Assembly: GCF_010894455.1 (NCBI RefSeq)
Contig: NZ_JAAIXY010000035.1
Location: forward strand, 1 to 64,000
Length of the DNA stretch: 64,000 nt
Direction of reading: 5' to 3'
Origin: Myxococcus eversor
Lineage (GTDB): Bacteria; Myxococcota; Myxococcia; Myxococcales; Myxococcaceae
Position numbers and translations under genes: made by a program
Part shown: positions 1 to 19,696 of the stretch, in pieces
How the letters are laid out: each line of letters begins with the position of its first letter
How positions within the stretch are numbered: position 1 is the stretch's first letter
Notes under the pieces: generated by a model
Databases searched by the model: none
The model's input: the letters and a program-made list of their open reading frames with translations, nothing else
What the model was told of the DNA's origin: nothing

Positions 1-11909
<11,909 letters not shown>

Positions 11910-11993
11910 CTGACTTCACTCCAGGCGCAGCGTCCGTGCCATCCGGGGCCGCGAGCATCCGCTCCCGCATGTGACTTTCCGGAAGAGTTGGGT

Positions 11994-13400
11994 TCAGCGG
12001 GCCGACGAGGCCCGCAGCGGGCCGGAGGCGGCGGGAGCAGGGCTCACGGACACCTGGAGCCCATGGCGTGAACGGAGCGTGACGACGGGGTCTGGAATCA
12101 CCGTCTGTCCCGGCACGACATTCACCTTGAAGCGCTGAAGCATCATCGTCAGCGCCACGGTGGACTGCATCAGGGCCATGTTGCTGCCAATGCACAGCCG
12201 CTGGCCCGCGCCGAAGGGGAAGTACGCGAAGCGCGGCCGCTTCCCGGCGCTCTCCGGCATGAAGCGCTCCGGCATGAACTTCTCCGGCTCTTCCCAGAAC
12301 GCCGGGTGCTTGTGGACGATGGGCTGCATCATCATCATGACGGTGCCCGCCGGCACGTCGTAGGCGCCCAGCTTGTCCTGCTCCTTGGCCTGTCGGGCCA
12401 TCACCCACGCGGGGGGGTACAGTCGCAGCACCTCCTCGAACACCGCGGTGATGTAGCGAAGCTTCGGCAGGTCCTGGAGCTGCGGGGGCCTGTCGCCGAG
12501 GGTGGAGACGATCTCGTCGCGCATCCGCTGCTCCACCTCGGGGTGCTGGCTGAGCAGCAGCCAGGTCCACGCCAGCGCCACGGCCGTGGTCTCATGGCCC
12601 GCGAAGAAGAGGTTGACGCACTCGTCGCGAAGCTGCTCGTCGCTCATGCCGTCGCCCGTCTTCGGGTCCCGAGCCGCCATCATCTGGCCGAGCATGTCGG
12701 GATGGGCCGTGGGGTTCTGGCGGCGGCTGGCGATGGCCGCGTACACGGCGGCGTCCAGGGTGGCGATTCCCGCGCGGAAGCGCTTGCGGCGCTGCGTGCG
12801 GAGCTTCAGCGCGGTGATGAGGTACACCATCCACCACTTGCGCCGCATGTTCTGCATCCGGACGATTTCCTGGCACGCCTCCAGGATCTCCGGCTGCTCT
12901 TCCACCATGTCGTCGGTGAAGACGCCGCGGCCGACGATGGAGAGCGACAGCCGGGTCATGTCGTTGGCGATGTCGAAGACCTCTCCCGTGCGCGTCCGGG
13001 CCTCCCACCGGTCCAACATCTTCCGCACGCTGTCCACCATGGTGGGGACCAGCGCCGCCATCCGCTCGGGGTGGAAGGCCGGCTGGATGAATCGCCGCTG
13101 CTGGCGCCAGAATTCGCCCTCGCTGGGGAACAGCCCCTTTCCGAGCAGCTTGCCCGGCGGGTTGTGCGGCTTGGGGTAGTTCTGCGCGTTGTCGACCAGG
13201 ACATGTTTCACGTAGTCCGGGTGGCTCAACAGGAAGACGGTCTGTCGTGGACCGACCCGGATGCGGACCGCATCCCCATATTGCTGGAAGGTTCGTCCGA
13301 AGAAGCCAAGCGGGTCGGCCTGCGCCTCCAGCATGCTGCCGAACAACGGCTTTCCCTTGGGCCCGGGTGGGAGGGTCAAGAGGTCTTTCCCGGTGGTCAT
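11994..13400 (-). CDS. Cytochrome P450
   Basis: Haem-thiolate monooxygenase of 468 residues. The I-helix reads FFAGHETTAVAL, the K-helix EEVLR, and the haem loop FPFGAGQRLCIGS with the axial Cys at about residue 403, all intact. A longer in-frame start exists at 13433, but the ATG at 13398-13400 is preferred because GGAG lies about eight bases upstream and the protein then begins just before the usual PPGPKGKPLFGS entry. The gene ends 84 bases before the NRPS start on the same strand, so the natural inference is oxidation of the NRPS product or a carrier-bound amino acid. Sequence style resembles CYP102/CYP4-like bacterial P450s that use separate redox partners; no ferredoxin or reductase gene is adjacent. 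Confidence 0.95.
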   Translation of the reverse strand: MTTGKDLLTLPPGPKGKPLFGSMLEAQADPLGFFGRTFQQYGDAVRIRVGPRQTVFLLSHPDYVKHVLVDNAQNYPKPHNPPGKLLGKGLFPSEGEFWRQQRRFIQPAFHPERMAALVPTMVDSVRKMLDRWEARTRTGEVFDIANDMTRLSLSIVGRGVFTDDMVEEQPEILEACQEIVRMQNMRRKWWMVYLITALKLRTQRRKRFRAGIATLDAAVYAAIASRRQNPTAHPDMLGQMMAARDPKTGDGMSDEQLRDECVNLFFAGHETTAVALAWTWLLLSQHPEVEQRMRDEIVSTLGDRPPQLQDLPKLRYITAVFEEVLRLYPPAWVMARQAKEQDKLGAYDVPAGTVMMMMQPIVHKHPAFWEEPEKFMPERFMPESAGKRPRFAYFPFGAGQRLCIGSNMALMQSTVALTMMLQRFKVNVVPGQTVIPDPVVTLRSRHGLQVSVSPAPAASGPLRASSAR

Positions 13401-13428
13401 CGTGGTGTCTCCAGCGGAGCGCGTCAGG

Positions 13429-13455
13429 GGCACGGGCGCGGATCGAACCCGTGCC
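13429..13455. promoter_or_regulatory. Inverted repeat in P450 leader
   Basis: Perfect 8-base arms (ggcacggg at 13429-13436, cccgtgcc at 13448-13455) with an 11-base spacer, about 30-55 bases upstream of the P450 ATG. It could be an operator or a leader hairpin. There is no independent evidence for either. Confidence 0.35.
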
Positions 13456-13525
13456 GCCTCCGTGCGGGTGGCTTTGCGAGAGGGAGCAGGGCTCCCGCGC
13501 GGTGGGGGATGGAATACGCTCCAGC

Positions 13526-13562
13526 GGAAGGGCCGCTCGCACCTGGCGGGGAGCGGCCTTCC
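13526..13562 (-). terminator. Hairpin after the 2OG oxygenase gene
   Basis: Long arms ggaagggccgctc (13526-13538) and gagcggccttcc (13551-13562), one bulged base, 12-base loop. It starts 13 bases past the oxygenase stop in its transcription direction. No T-run follows, so it may attenuate rather than stop read-through into P450 and NRPS. Confidence 0.5.
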
Positions 13563-13575
13563 ACCCGGAGGCGGC

Positions 13576-14334
13576 CTACTTTCCGACGGGCATCGCGCGC
13601 CGCGCGGGAGCGGGGGCCTTGCCCGGGATGAACCAGCGAGGCCCGCCGAAATACATCAGCGCTTCCTGCTTCTTCACGAAGATATCCATCGCGATGGAGA
13701 TGCGCTCGTGCTTGCCCAGGTAGGGCCGCACCTCGTGTCGGACGTAGCTGGGGAAGAAGAAGAGCTTGCCCTCGACGGGGGTGACACTCACTCGCCAGTC
13801 GTTGTCCCACGGGCTGGTCTGCCCCGCGGCCTTCCCTCCGTGGCTGCGGTCCAGGAAGCCGGGACGGAAGTACACCGTCTGACCGCCCTCGGACTCGTCC
13901 GGCGCCTCACCCGGGCCGTAACCCGTCTGCACCTGGTAATGGCCGCTGATGTACGAGGGGTCGTGGTGGTGGACCTCGAGGAACTCCCCGTACCGCAACA
14001 CGTTCGCCCAGCAGGAGATGCCGACAATCTGCATGCCGGGGTCGTCCGGATTCTCGCCCTGCAACTTGAATGTCTCGCGGATTCCTTCCAGCACGTGCTT
14101 ACGGAACTCGGCGATCTCAGGGTACTCCCAGTTGAGGACGTTGAACTCCAGCCAGTACGCCGTCAGGCCCTGCTTGATGCCCGCCACCAGCGTCGGCTTG
14201 TGCTTCGCGAGAATCTCCTGCTCCTTCTCCCGGATGATTCGCGCGAGCCCTTCGTTCAACTCTTTGGAATCCTTGAAGTGGATCGCCAAGGTGGTGGTCG
14301 GCCACATCACTTCTGCCTTGACGATTTTCTCCAT
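13576..14334 (-). CDS. 2-oxoglutarate/Fe(II)-dependent oxygenase family protein
   Basis: Protein of 252 residues, resembling the putative 2OG-Fe(II) oxygenase family (2OG-FeII_Oxy_5 type). The iron triad is visible: H123-x-D125 within EVHHHDPSYISGHY and H200 within FFPSYVRHEVRP. R211 in RISIAMD fits the 2-oxoglutarate salt bridge. No signal peptide or membrane segment. It is first in a same-strand run with P450 and NRPS, so hydroxylation of a carrier-bound or released amino acid is plausible, for instance the Asp predicted for module 3; that substrate link is inference. Base composition in the first third is somewhat less GC-rich than its neighbours. Confidence 0.85.
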   Translation of the reverse strand: MEKIVKAEVMWPTTTLAIHFKDSKELNEGLARIIREKEQEILAKHKPTLVAGIKQGLTAYWLEFNVLNWEYPEIAEFRKHVLEGIRETFKLQGENPDDPGMQIVGISCWANVLRYGEFLEVHHHDPSYISGHYQVQTGYGPGEAPDESEGGQTVYFRPGFLDRSHGGKAAGQTSPWDNDWRVSVTPVEGKLFFFPSYVRHEVRPYLGKHERISIAMDIFVKKQEALMYFGGPRWFIPGKAPAPARRAMPVGK

Positions 14335-14384
14335 CGGTTCTGCCCTGTGCCTTTTCGCGAGGTGTCGTGACTGTGCTGAAGGGG

Positions 14385-14421
14385 CCGCATGGTTCAGTCA
14401 TGCGGTTCCCGGACAATCCTA
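14385..14421 (-). promoter_or_regulatory. Promoter/operator candidate upstream of 2OG oxygenase
   Basis: Inverted repeat ccgcatg (14385-14391) / catgcgg (14399-14405), perfect 7-base arms with 7-base loop. Just upstream in the minus direction is a TAGGAT box (14416-14421) in a locally AT-richer patch. Layout would place the repeat right after the transcription start, as for a repressor site. Proposed from sequence only. Confidence 0.35.
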
Positions 14422-14512
14422 GCAAAAGAGCCGAAAAACTGGGAATAGCCCTGGGAGTTGCTTCCTTGGGATGCAGGGGAGAGACTGCGGTCACCGGAAT
14501 CAAGAGCGCGGG

Positions 14513-15544
14513 CTACCAGCGGCCCTGCATGTGCCGGATGAAGGCATAGGGGGTGCCGGGGTCCAGCACGCCCGCCGCATCCAGCCGCTTCATCTGCGAG
14601 GCGTCCAGCTTCAAGGCCGCCGCCTTCAGGTTCTCGTCGAACTGGCTCACGCTGCGCGCCCCGAACACGACGGACGTGACGGCCTTCTTGTGTAGCAACC
14701 AGGCGAGTGACACCTGGGCGGGAGTGGCGTCCAGCTCCTTCGCCACGGCCTCCACTTCGGCCAGGACACGCCAGTTGCGAGGGGTGTCGAACTCCGCCCT
14801 GCGCTCGCTCTCCACCGCCAGTCGAGTGGCCTCTGGCGGCTCCTGTCCCTGGCGATATTTGCCGGACAGGAAGCCCGAGGCGAGCGGTGCCCAGGCGAGG
14901 AGGCCTACGCCCAAATGCTCACAGAGCGGCAGGTACTCACGCTCGGCATCGCGCACCACCAGGCTGTATTGCGCCTGGAGCGACACGAACCGGGACAGCC
15001 CCAGGTGGCGGCTCGTCCACAGGGCGTCCACCATCCGGTAGGCGGCATAGTTGCTGGCGCCGATGTAGAGCACCTTGCCCTGGCGCACGAGGTCTTCCAT
15101 GGCACGGAGCGTCTCCTCCACGGGCGTGTCCACGTCCTGCATGTGCACCTGATACAGGTCGATGCGGTCCGTTTTCAGCCGCCGCAGGCTGTCCTCCACC
15201 GAGGTGCGCAGGCTGAGTCGCGAGCCCCCCGCGTTGTTCGGCCCCGGCATCAAGCGCAGACGGAACTTGGAGGCCAGCACCATCTGGTCCCTCCGCTCGT
15301 TGCCTTGCCCGAACCACTTCCCAATCAGGGTCTCCGAGACCCCCATCCCGTACACGTTGGCCGTGTCCAGGAAGTTGATGCCCACCTCCAGGGCCCGATC
15401 CAGGATGGCAAGGGAGGTCTTCTCGTCCGTACCAAAGCCCTGGCTGGCCGAGCCCTCCAATGGCTCGCCGAGCGCCATGGTCCCGAAGCACAGCGTCGAC
15501 ACTCTCAACCCGCTTTGTCCCAGCCTGCGGTATTCCATACGCAT
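14513..15544 (-). CDS. Aldo/keto reductase
   Basis: NADPH-dependent oxidoreductase with a TIM-barrel fold, 343 residues. The catalytic tetrad is intact: D60 and Y65 (LDTANVYGMG), K93 (LASKFRL) and H134 (YQVHMQD). The C-terminal SVVFGARSVSQFDENLKA matches the usual cofactor-binding stretch. The start chosen is the ATG at 15542-15544, which has GGAGAG a few bases upstream; an earlier ATG at 15562 gives six extra residues. Its orientation matches the NRPS unit but 178 bases separate it from the 2OG gene, so membership of that locus is uncertain. Confidence 0.9.
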   Translation of the reverse strand: MRMEYRRLGQSGLRVSTLCFGTMALGEPLEGSASQGFGTDEKTSLAILDRALEVGINFLDTANVYGMGVSETLIGKWFGQGNERRDQMVLASKFRLRLMPGPNNAGGSRLSLRTSVEDSLRRLKTDRIDLYQVHMQDVDTPVEETLRAMEDLVRQGKVLYIGASNYAAYRMVDALWTSRHLGLSRFVSLQAQYSLVVRDAEREYLPLCEHLGVGLLAWAPLASGFLSGKYRQGQEPPEATRLAVESERRAEFDTPRNWRVLAEVEAVAKELDATPAQVSLAWLLHKKAVTSVVFGARSVSQFDENLKAAALKLDASQMKRLDAAGVLDPGTPYAFIRHMQGRW

Positions 15545-15811
15545 GCAGCTCTCCGGTGTCATCCGCGTCCGGGATGGATGGCGGCGCCCCGTGAACTACT
15601 CCAGCCACGCATGATGCGCTACGGGTGTTCCAGGGATGTCTCGTGCGAGCCCTTCACCTTTTTGGGAAGCACGTCTGGAAGTTCGTCCTCTGCCGGGTGC
15701 GTCATTGGAGGCCCGTCCCGCCGGGAATGAGGCCCGAGGAAACAAGTCCGCGCCCAGGGCCGACAACTCCGGTGGCAGTGCATTTCATTCGCCACTGGGA
15801 GAGAGCTGGCC
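15545..15811. other. Divergent intergenic region
   Basis: About 267 bases between the divergently read aldo/keto reductase and the helical hypothetical gene. It must hold both promoters, but I see no convincing boxes, repeats or small gene. Confidence 0.5.
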
Positions 15812-17320
15812 ATGTCCACCCGCATCGACCGAAACCCTCGCACGAACGTGGGGGCGACGCAGAAGCAGGAGCCCGCGTCCACCGCGGCCAAGAGCACTGC
15901 CGGGAACAGCGTCGCGGAGCGCTCTCGCCTGAACGGCGCCACCGTGGATGCCTTTCAGGGGGCACCACTGACCCAGCGGGCGCTGGCCAGCCTGGGCAAT
16001 CCGACGGCGACGGCGAACCAGATCGCCGCGACACCCGCTCCGGTCCTGAGTCGTGAGGAGGAGGCCGCGGCGAGGAAGGCCCTCGAAAACGCGACGAACC
16101 GCGAGGACCCCTCCTACATCACCGAGTGGCTGAAGGCCCATCCAGACCCCGCGCAGCAAGCGGCCTTCATGGACATGCTCTTCGAATACGGCGCGCCGGC
16201 CGGCAACCTCCTCGACAAGGCGGGGAAGCTGAGCCCCGAGGACCAGAAGCTCCTCTCCAAGGCCGTTGACGCGGCCTACCGCTCGGGCGCGCTCACCCTC
16301 GACGAATTGACGGAGGCGGTCGGCTCCCACGGCAACGGCTCCTGGGGGGGTGAGACGCACGAGACGCTGGCGAACATCATCGCCGGAACGGGGAACCCCG
16401 AGCTCATCAACGCCTATGTGGAGCGCGAGCTGGAGATCATGACGGCCAGCAACGCCGAGGACCCGGCGCGCTCCGTCGCCATCGCCACGGCCCTCGCGGG
16501 GCTTCCCCCGGCCGAGCTCCAGAAGTTCCTGGAGCGCCACCCGGACATCGTTCCGCTCCTGCTCAAGAACCTCGAGGACCCCATCGTCATCGGCGGCGGC
16601 TCCGCGCTCGGCAAGCTCCTGGACGCGGCCAGCGCCATCCAGCCTCCCACCGAGCAGTCCCTCCAGGTGTTCATGGACAGCATCAGCCACTTGGGGGAGA
16701 ACTCCGACTCCCGCGCGGCGGCGGCCCGGTTCTTCCAACGCAACGCGGACGCGATTCTCTCCGCGCTCGAGGACGCCTCCGGGTCCATTGGCAGCCACGG
16801 TGCCGGAAAGCTCTCCGAGTTCTTTACCCGCACGCTCTTCACGGAGCCCGCCTACGAAGGACAGGAGGCGTTCCATGAGTTCGTCACGGGGAAGCTGAGC
16901 GAGATGCAGCAGGCGCTGGAGACGCAGGCCCAGGCCCGCTCTCCGTCGGAGGAGACCCAGCGCCTGGCCCGGACCATGGGCAGTCTCGTGGGAGCGATTG
17001 AGGGTGGCTTCCTTCTGGCCGTCGAGGAGCTGGACAAGCGCAACGAGGCCGTCGAGGGACTGGTGGGCCTGCTCTTCAAGCTCAAGGGGCTGCTCCCCAG
17101 CTCGAAACTCCCCGGCGCCGGGAAGCTCCAGGACCTCACCATCGACCAGATCGAGAAGTGGGTCGTGAATGCGCTGAAGGAGCACGCGGACGACCCGAAG
17201 GACGCCATTCCCTTCCACCGCCTCTTCGGGGAGCAGATCTCCAATCCCATTCTCCGCAGCCTCTACGACGCCGCCCGGTTGACGTCCCTGGAGAACCGCG
17301 AGCTCGGGCTCAACGATTGA
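15812..17320 (+). CDS. Helical hypothetical protein
   Basis: Protein of 502 residues that I do not recognise. The first ~75 residues are Ser/Thr/Ala/Gln-rich and look disordered; the rest is rich in Leu, Ala and Glu and should be almost all alpha-helical, in short helix pairs (for example PEDQKLLSKAVDAAYRSGAL). No signal peptide; a hydrophobic patch around EGLVGLLFKLKGLLP may be amphipathic. Start ATG follows GGGAGAG by about seven bases. A strong hairpin lies right after the stop, so it is probably a single-gene unit. The disordered start with no export signal resembles other large myxobacterial structural or effector-like proteins, but no function can be assigned. Confidence 0.75.
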   Translation: MSTRIDRNPRTNVGATQKQEPASTAAKSTAGNSVAERSRLNGATVDAFQGAPLTQRALASLGNPTATANQIAATPAPVLSREEEAAARKALENATNREDPSYITEWLKAHPDPAQQAAFMDMLFEYGAPAGNLLDKAGKLSPEDQKLLSKAVDAAYRSGALTLDELTEAVGSHGNGSWGGETHETLANIIAGTGNPELINAYVERELEIMTASNAEDPARSVAIATALAGLPPAELQKFLERHPDIVPLLLKNLEDPIVIGGGSALGKLLDAASAIQPPTEQSLQVFMDSISHLGENSDSRAAAARFFQRNADAILSALEDASGSIGSHGAGKLSEFFTRTLFTEPAYEGQEAFHEFVTGKLSEMQQALETQAQARSPSEETQRLARTMGSLVGAIEGGFLLAVEELDKRNEAVEGLVGLLFKLKGLLPSSKLPGAGKLQDLTIDQIEKWVVNALKEHADDPKDAIPFHRLFGEQISNPILRSLYDAARLTSLENRELGLND

Positions 17321-17344
17321 GCCAGCGGTCTCCGCCCTGACGAT

Positions 17345-17383
17345 GTCTGGCCATGCCCTCCAGGTGTGCGGGCATGGTCAGAC
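17345..17383 (+). terminator. Strong hairpin terminator
   Basis: Arms gtctggccatgccc (17345-17358) and gggcatggtcagac (17370-17383) pair over 14 positions with one G-T pair and an 11-base loop. It starts 25 bases after the stop of the helical hypothetical gene. No clear T-run, as often in GC-rich genomes. Confidence 0.65.
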
Positions 17384-17549
17384 AAGGCTGCGGGGCTCTT
17401 CCGGGCACCCTGATGCGCTCCAGTCAACGCCAATAACATCCACAATCCGTCGCGCGTGGAGGTTGGGTTGCGTCTCGCTTTCTCGATTGATTTATGTGCG
17501 GCCCGTTTTACCGGTCCGTTCCGAGAAGCGGGTTTTCCTGGAGGTTGTC

Positions 17550-17996
17550 GTGGTTTCTCAGCGTCATGTGTCGCGCGGTGTGGTGTTGTCCGTGGTGTCC
17601 CTGGTCCTGGCGTTCTCTTCGGCGTGTGGTGGCGGGGCTCCTGAGTCTGTCGATGAAGTGACGGAGCCTGTCCTGATGGATGAGGCCTCTGTCGAAACGC
17701 AGTCACAGGAGCTCGCCGGGCCGTGCGACTTCTACAATTACTATCGGGATGAGACCCGGAACCCGGGCGGGGCCTACCGGTGCAACAACAGTTGTCAGTG
17801 TGACGGCATGCGCACCTGCAGCCAGTGGGGGTGGTGCCAGGGCGCGGCGCGTCCTTCCGTGAGCTGCACCAGTCCCCAGTACCACTGGAACGAGGCCTGG
17901 AACTCGGGGGGCTCGAACCGCTGCTCCAACGCCTGCCAGTGTGATGGTCGTCGCACGTGCAGTTCATCCGGCTGGTGCCAGGGGACCGCGCGCTAG
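17550..17996 (+). CDS. Small lipoprotein with two six-cysteine repeats
   Basis: Secreted or lipid-anchored protein of 148 residues. The GTG start at 17550 has a perfect GGAGG (17540-17544) five bases upstream; in-frame codons reach back to 17343 but would hide the export signal. The N-terminus is a typical signal (LSVVSLVLAFSSAC) with a lipobox-like Cys. An acidic linker follows, then two tandem repeats of about 43 residues, each with six Cys in the pattern C-x18-C-x3-C-x-C-x5-C-x5-C and ending GWCQGxAR. Both repeats share CQCDGxRTC. Even cysteine number suggests disulfides outside the cytoplasm. I do not recognise the family. The region just upstream is AT-richer than its surroundings. Confidence 0.75.
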   Translation: MVSQRHVSRGVVLSVVSLVLAFSSACGGGAPESVDEVTEPVLMDEASVETQSQELAGPCDFYNYYRDETRNPGGAYRCNNSCQCDGMRTCSQWGWCQGAARPSVSCTSPQYHWNEAWNSGGSNRCSNACQCDGRRTCSSSGWCQGTAR

Positions 17997-18010
17997 GTCC
18001 GGCGCACGGG

Positions 18011-18043
18011 GCTGGACGGCATGTGGCAGGCGTCCAGCCTTTC
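18011..18043 (+). terminator. Hairpin terminator after the Cys-rich gene
   Basis: Perfect arms gctggacg (18011-18018) and cgtccagc (18031-18038), 12-base loop, followed by ctttc. Located 14 bases after the stop. Confidence 0.55.
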
Positions 18044-18232
18044 GCTGGTCCAGCACCCAGCCCGGCGGGGCTGAAGATTGCCGACTGCTGAACAATCCGG
18101 GGACGTCGAACGGTTGTTCGGGCTGGCAAGTGGCCCGAGTCAACCGCAGGTTGGGCCCTGTGTGCTCGCGCGCGCACACCTCTTGACCCGGGCCCCCCAC
18201 ACCTGGGTCCTCACGTTCCCCGGAATTCCCCA

Positions 18233-19696
18233 ATGAGTCCGCCGCAGAACTTCGACACCGGAATCCCCAGCCTCAACGTGCTCCTGGCGGGTGGGCTGCC
18301 TCATCGCCAGTCCATCATCGTCACCGGCACGCCCGGCAGCGGCAAGACGGTGCTGTGCAGCCAGGTGGCCTTCGCGGCCGCGACGCGGGGCATCCCCGTC
18401 GTGGCGGTCACCGTCACTTCCGAGCCTCATGACAAGCTGGTGGAAGCGCTGTCCGGCTTCGCCTTCCACAAGCCCGAGGTATTGGGCGAAAACCTGTTCC
18501 TCATCAGCGCCTACTCGGCGCTGAAACGGGGCGCCAAGGAAGCAAGAGACCTGCTCCTCCAGACGGTGCGCGAGCGAGGCGCCCGCCTGCTCTTCATCGA
18601 CGGCCTGCGCTCCATCCGCGACCTGTGGCAGGACGAGGCGCGGCTGCGCGAGTTCCTCTACGAGCTGGGGCTCGGCCTGGCGGCGCTCAACTGCATCGGC
18701 ATCTTCACCACGGAGTATCCGCTCCAGCGACTGATGGAGCTGCCGGAAGCCACCACCATGGATGGCATCGTGGCGGTGTCCGTCCGGAGCCAGGGCGCGC
18801 TCCGCATGCGCCGGGTGGAGGTGGTGAAGCTGCGCGGTCGTCCGCACCTGCTGGGTGAGCACGTCATGCGCATCACCACGCAGGGCGTGGACTTCGTGCC
18901 TCGACTGGAGGCGACGCTGCCAGCCTTGCCGGAAGCGCCTCTGGACCACGAGCGCAGGGGCTTCGGGCTCCCGGAGCTGGACGCCTTGATGTACGCCGGC
19001 TTTCCGTCCAACAGCGCCACGTTGATCGCCGGGAGCATGGGCATCGGCAAGACGCTGCTGGCGTCGTACTTCGCGCTGGACGGCGCTCGCCGTGGGGAGA
19101 AGTCGCTCTTCGTCTCGTTCTTCGACTCACCCGAGCGCGTGCTCGCCCGAGCGCTGCGGGTGGGGCTGGACATGCGGCCCGCATACGAGTCAGGGATGCT
19201 GGAAATCATCAATGAGCTGCCCGTGGAGGTCGAGGCCGACGTCCTCGTCCGCCGCGTCCTCCAGCGCATCGAGGAGCGGGGCGTGAAGCGCGTCGTCCTG
19301 GATGGGCTGGCGGAACTGGAGCAGTCCATCATGGAGGGCGAGCGACGCCGCCCCTTCCTGGCGACCCTCGCGCTGCGCCTGCGACAACTGGGGGTGACGT
19401 CGTTGTTCACCCGCGAGGTGTCCAAGATCGTGGGCACCGAGCTGGATTTCAGCGACTCGCCCGTGGCCATGCTGGCGGAGAACGTGCTGCTGCTGCGCTT
19501 CGTGGAGCTGCACGGCCGCCTGCACAGAATCATCTCCATCCTGAAGATGCGCGACAGCAAGTACGACAGCACCGTGCGCGAGTTCGAGGTGGCCGACACG
19601 GGCCTGCGAGTGCTCGCCCCCATGCGTTCCTCCCAGGGATTGTTGACGGGGCAGGCCCGTCCGGTGGGAACCACCATCGGGGGGAGCACGACATGA
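18233..19696 (+). CDS. KaiC-like double RecA ATPase
   Basis: Protein of 487 residues with two RecA/KaiC domains. The first carries Walker A GTPGSGKT (residues 32-39) and Walker B LLFIDG; the second carries Walker A GSMGIGKT (267-274) and VVLDGL. KaiC-type ATPases in bacteria lacking kaiA and kaiB usually work in signalling with receivers and kinases. The stop overlaps the start of the REC-kinase gene (ATGA), showing translational coupling and a shared task. The C-terminal tail after the second domain is short and I see no clear cyanobacterial Ser-Thr autophosphorylation pair. A role in circadian timing should not be assumed. Confidence 0.9.
   Translation: MSPPQNFDTGIPSLNVLLAGGLPHRQSIIVTGTPGSGKTVLCSQVAFAAATRGIPVVAVTVTSEPHDKLVEALSGFAFHKPEVLGENLFLISAYSALKRGAKEARDLLLQTVRERGARLLFIDGLRSIRDLWQDEARLREFLYELGLGLAALNCIGIFTTEYPLQRLMELPEATTMDGIVAVSVRSQGALRMRRVEVVKLRGRPHLLGEHVMRITTQGVDFVPRLEATLPALPEAPLDHERRGFGLPELDALMYAGFPSNSATLIAGSMGIGKTLLASYFALDGARRGEKSLFVSFFDSPERVLARALRVGLDMRPAYESGMLEIINELPVEVEADVLVRRVLQRIEERGVKRVVLDGLAELEQSIMEGERRRPFLATLALRLRQLGVTSLFTREVSKIVGTELDFSDSPVAMLAENVLLLRFVELHGRLHRIISILKMRDSKYDSTVREFEVADTGLRVLAPMRSSQGLLTGQARPVGTTIGGSTT

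Noticed and set aside
17550..17996. Cys-rich small protein as precursor peptide for the LanB-like enzyme
   Set aside because: It has a Sec/lipoprotein signal in place of a RiPP leader, lies 7 kb away on its own transcript, and its evenly numbered Cys suggest disulfides.
18190..18232. Palindromic ggaattcc just before the KaiC-like start as an operator
   Set aside because: Too short and with no flanking symmetry; likely chance.
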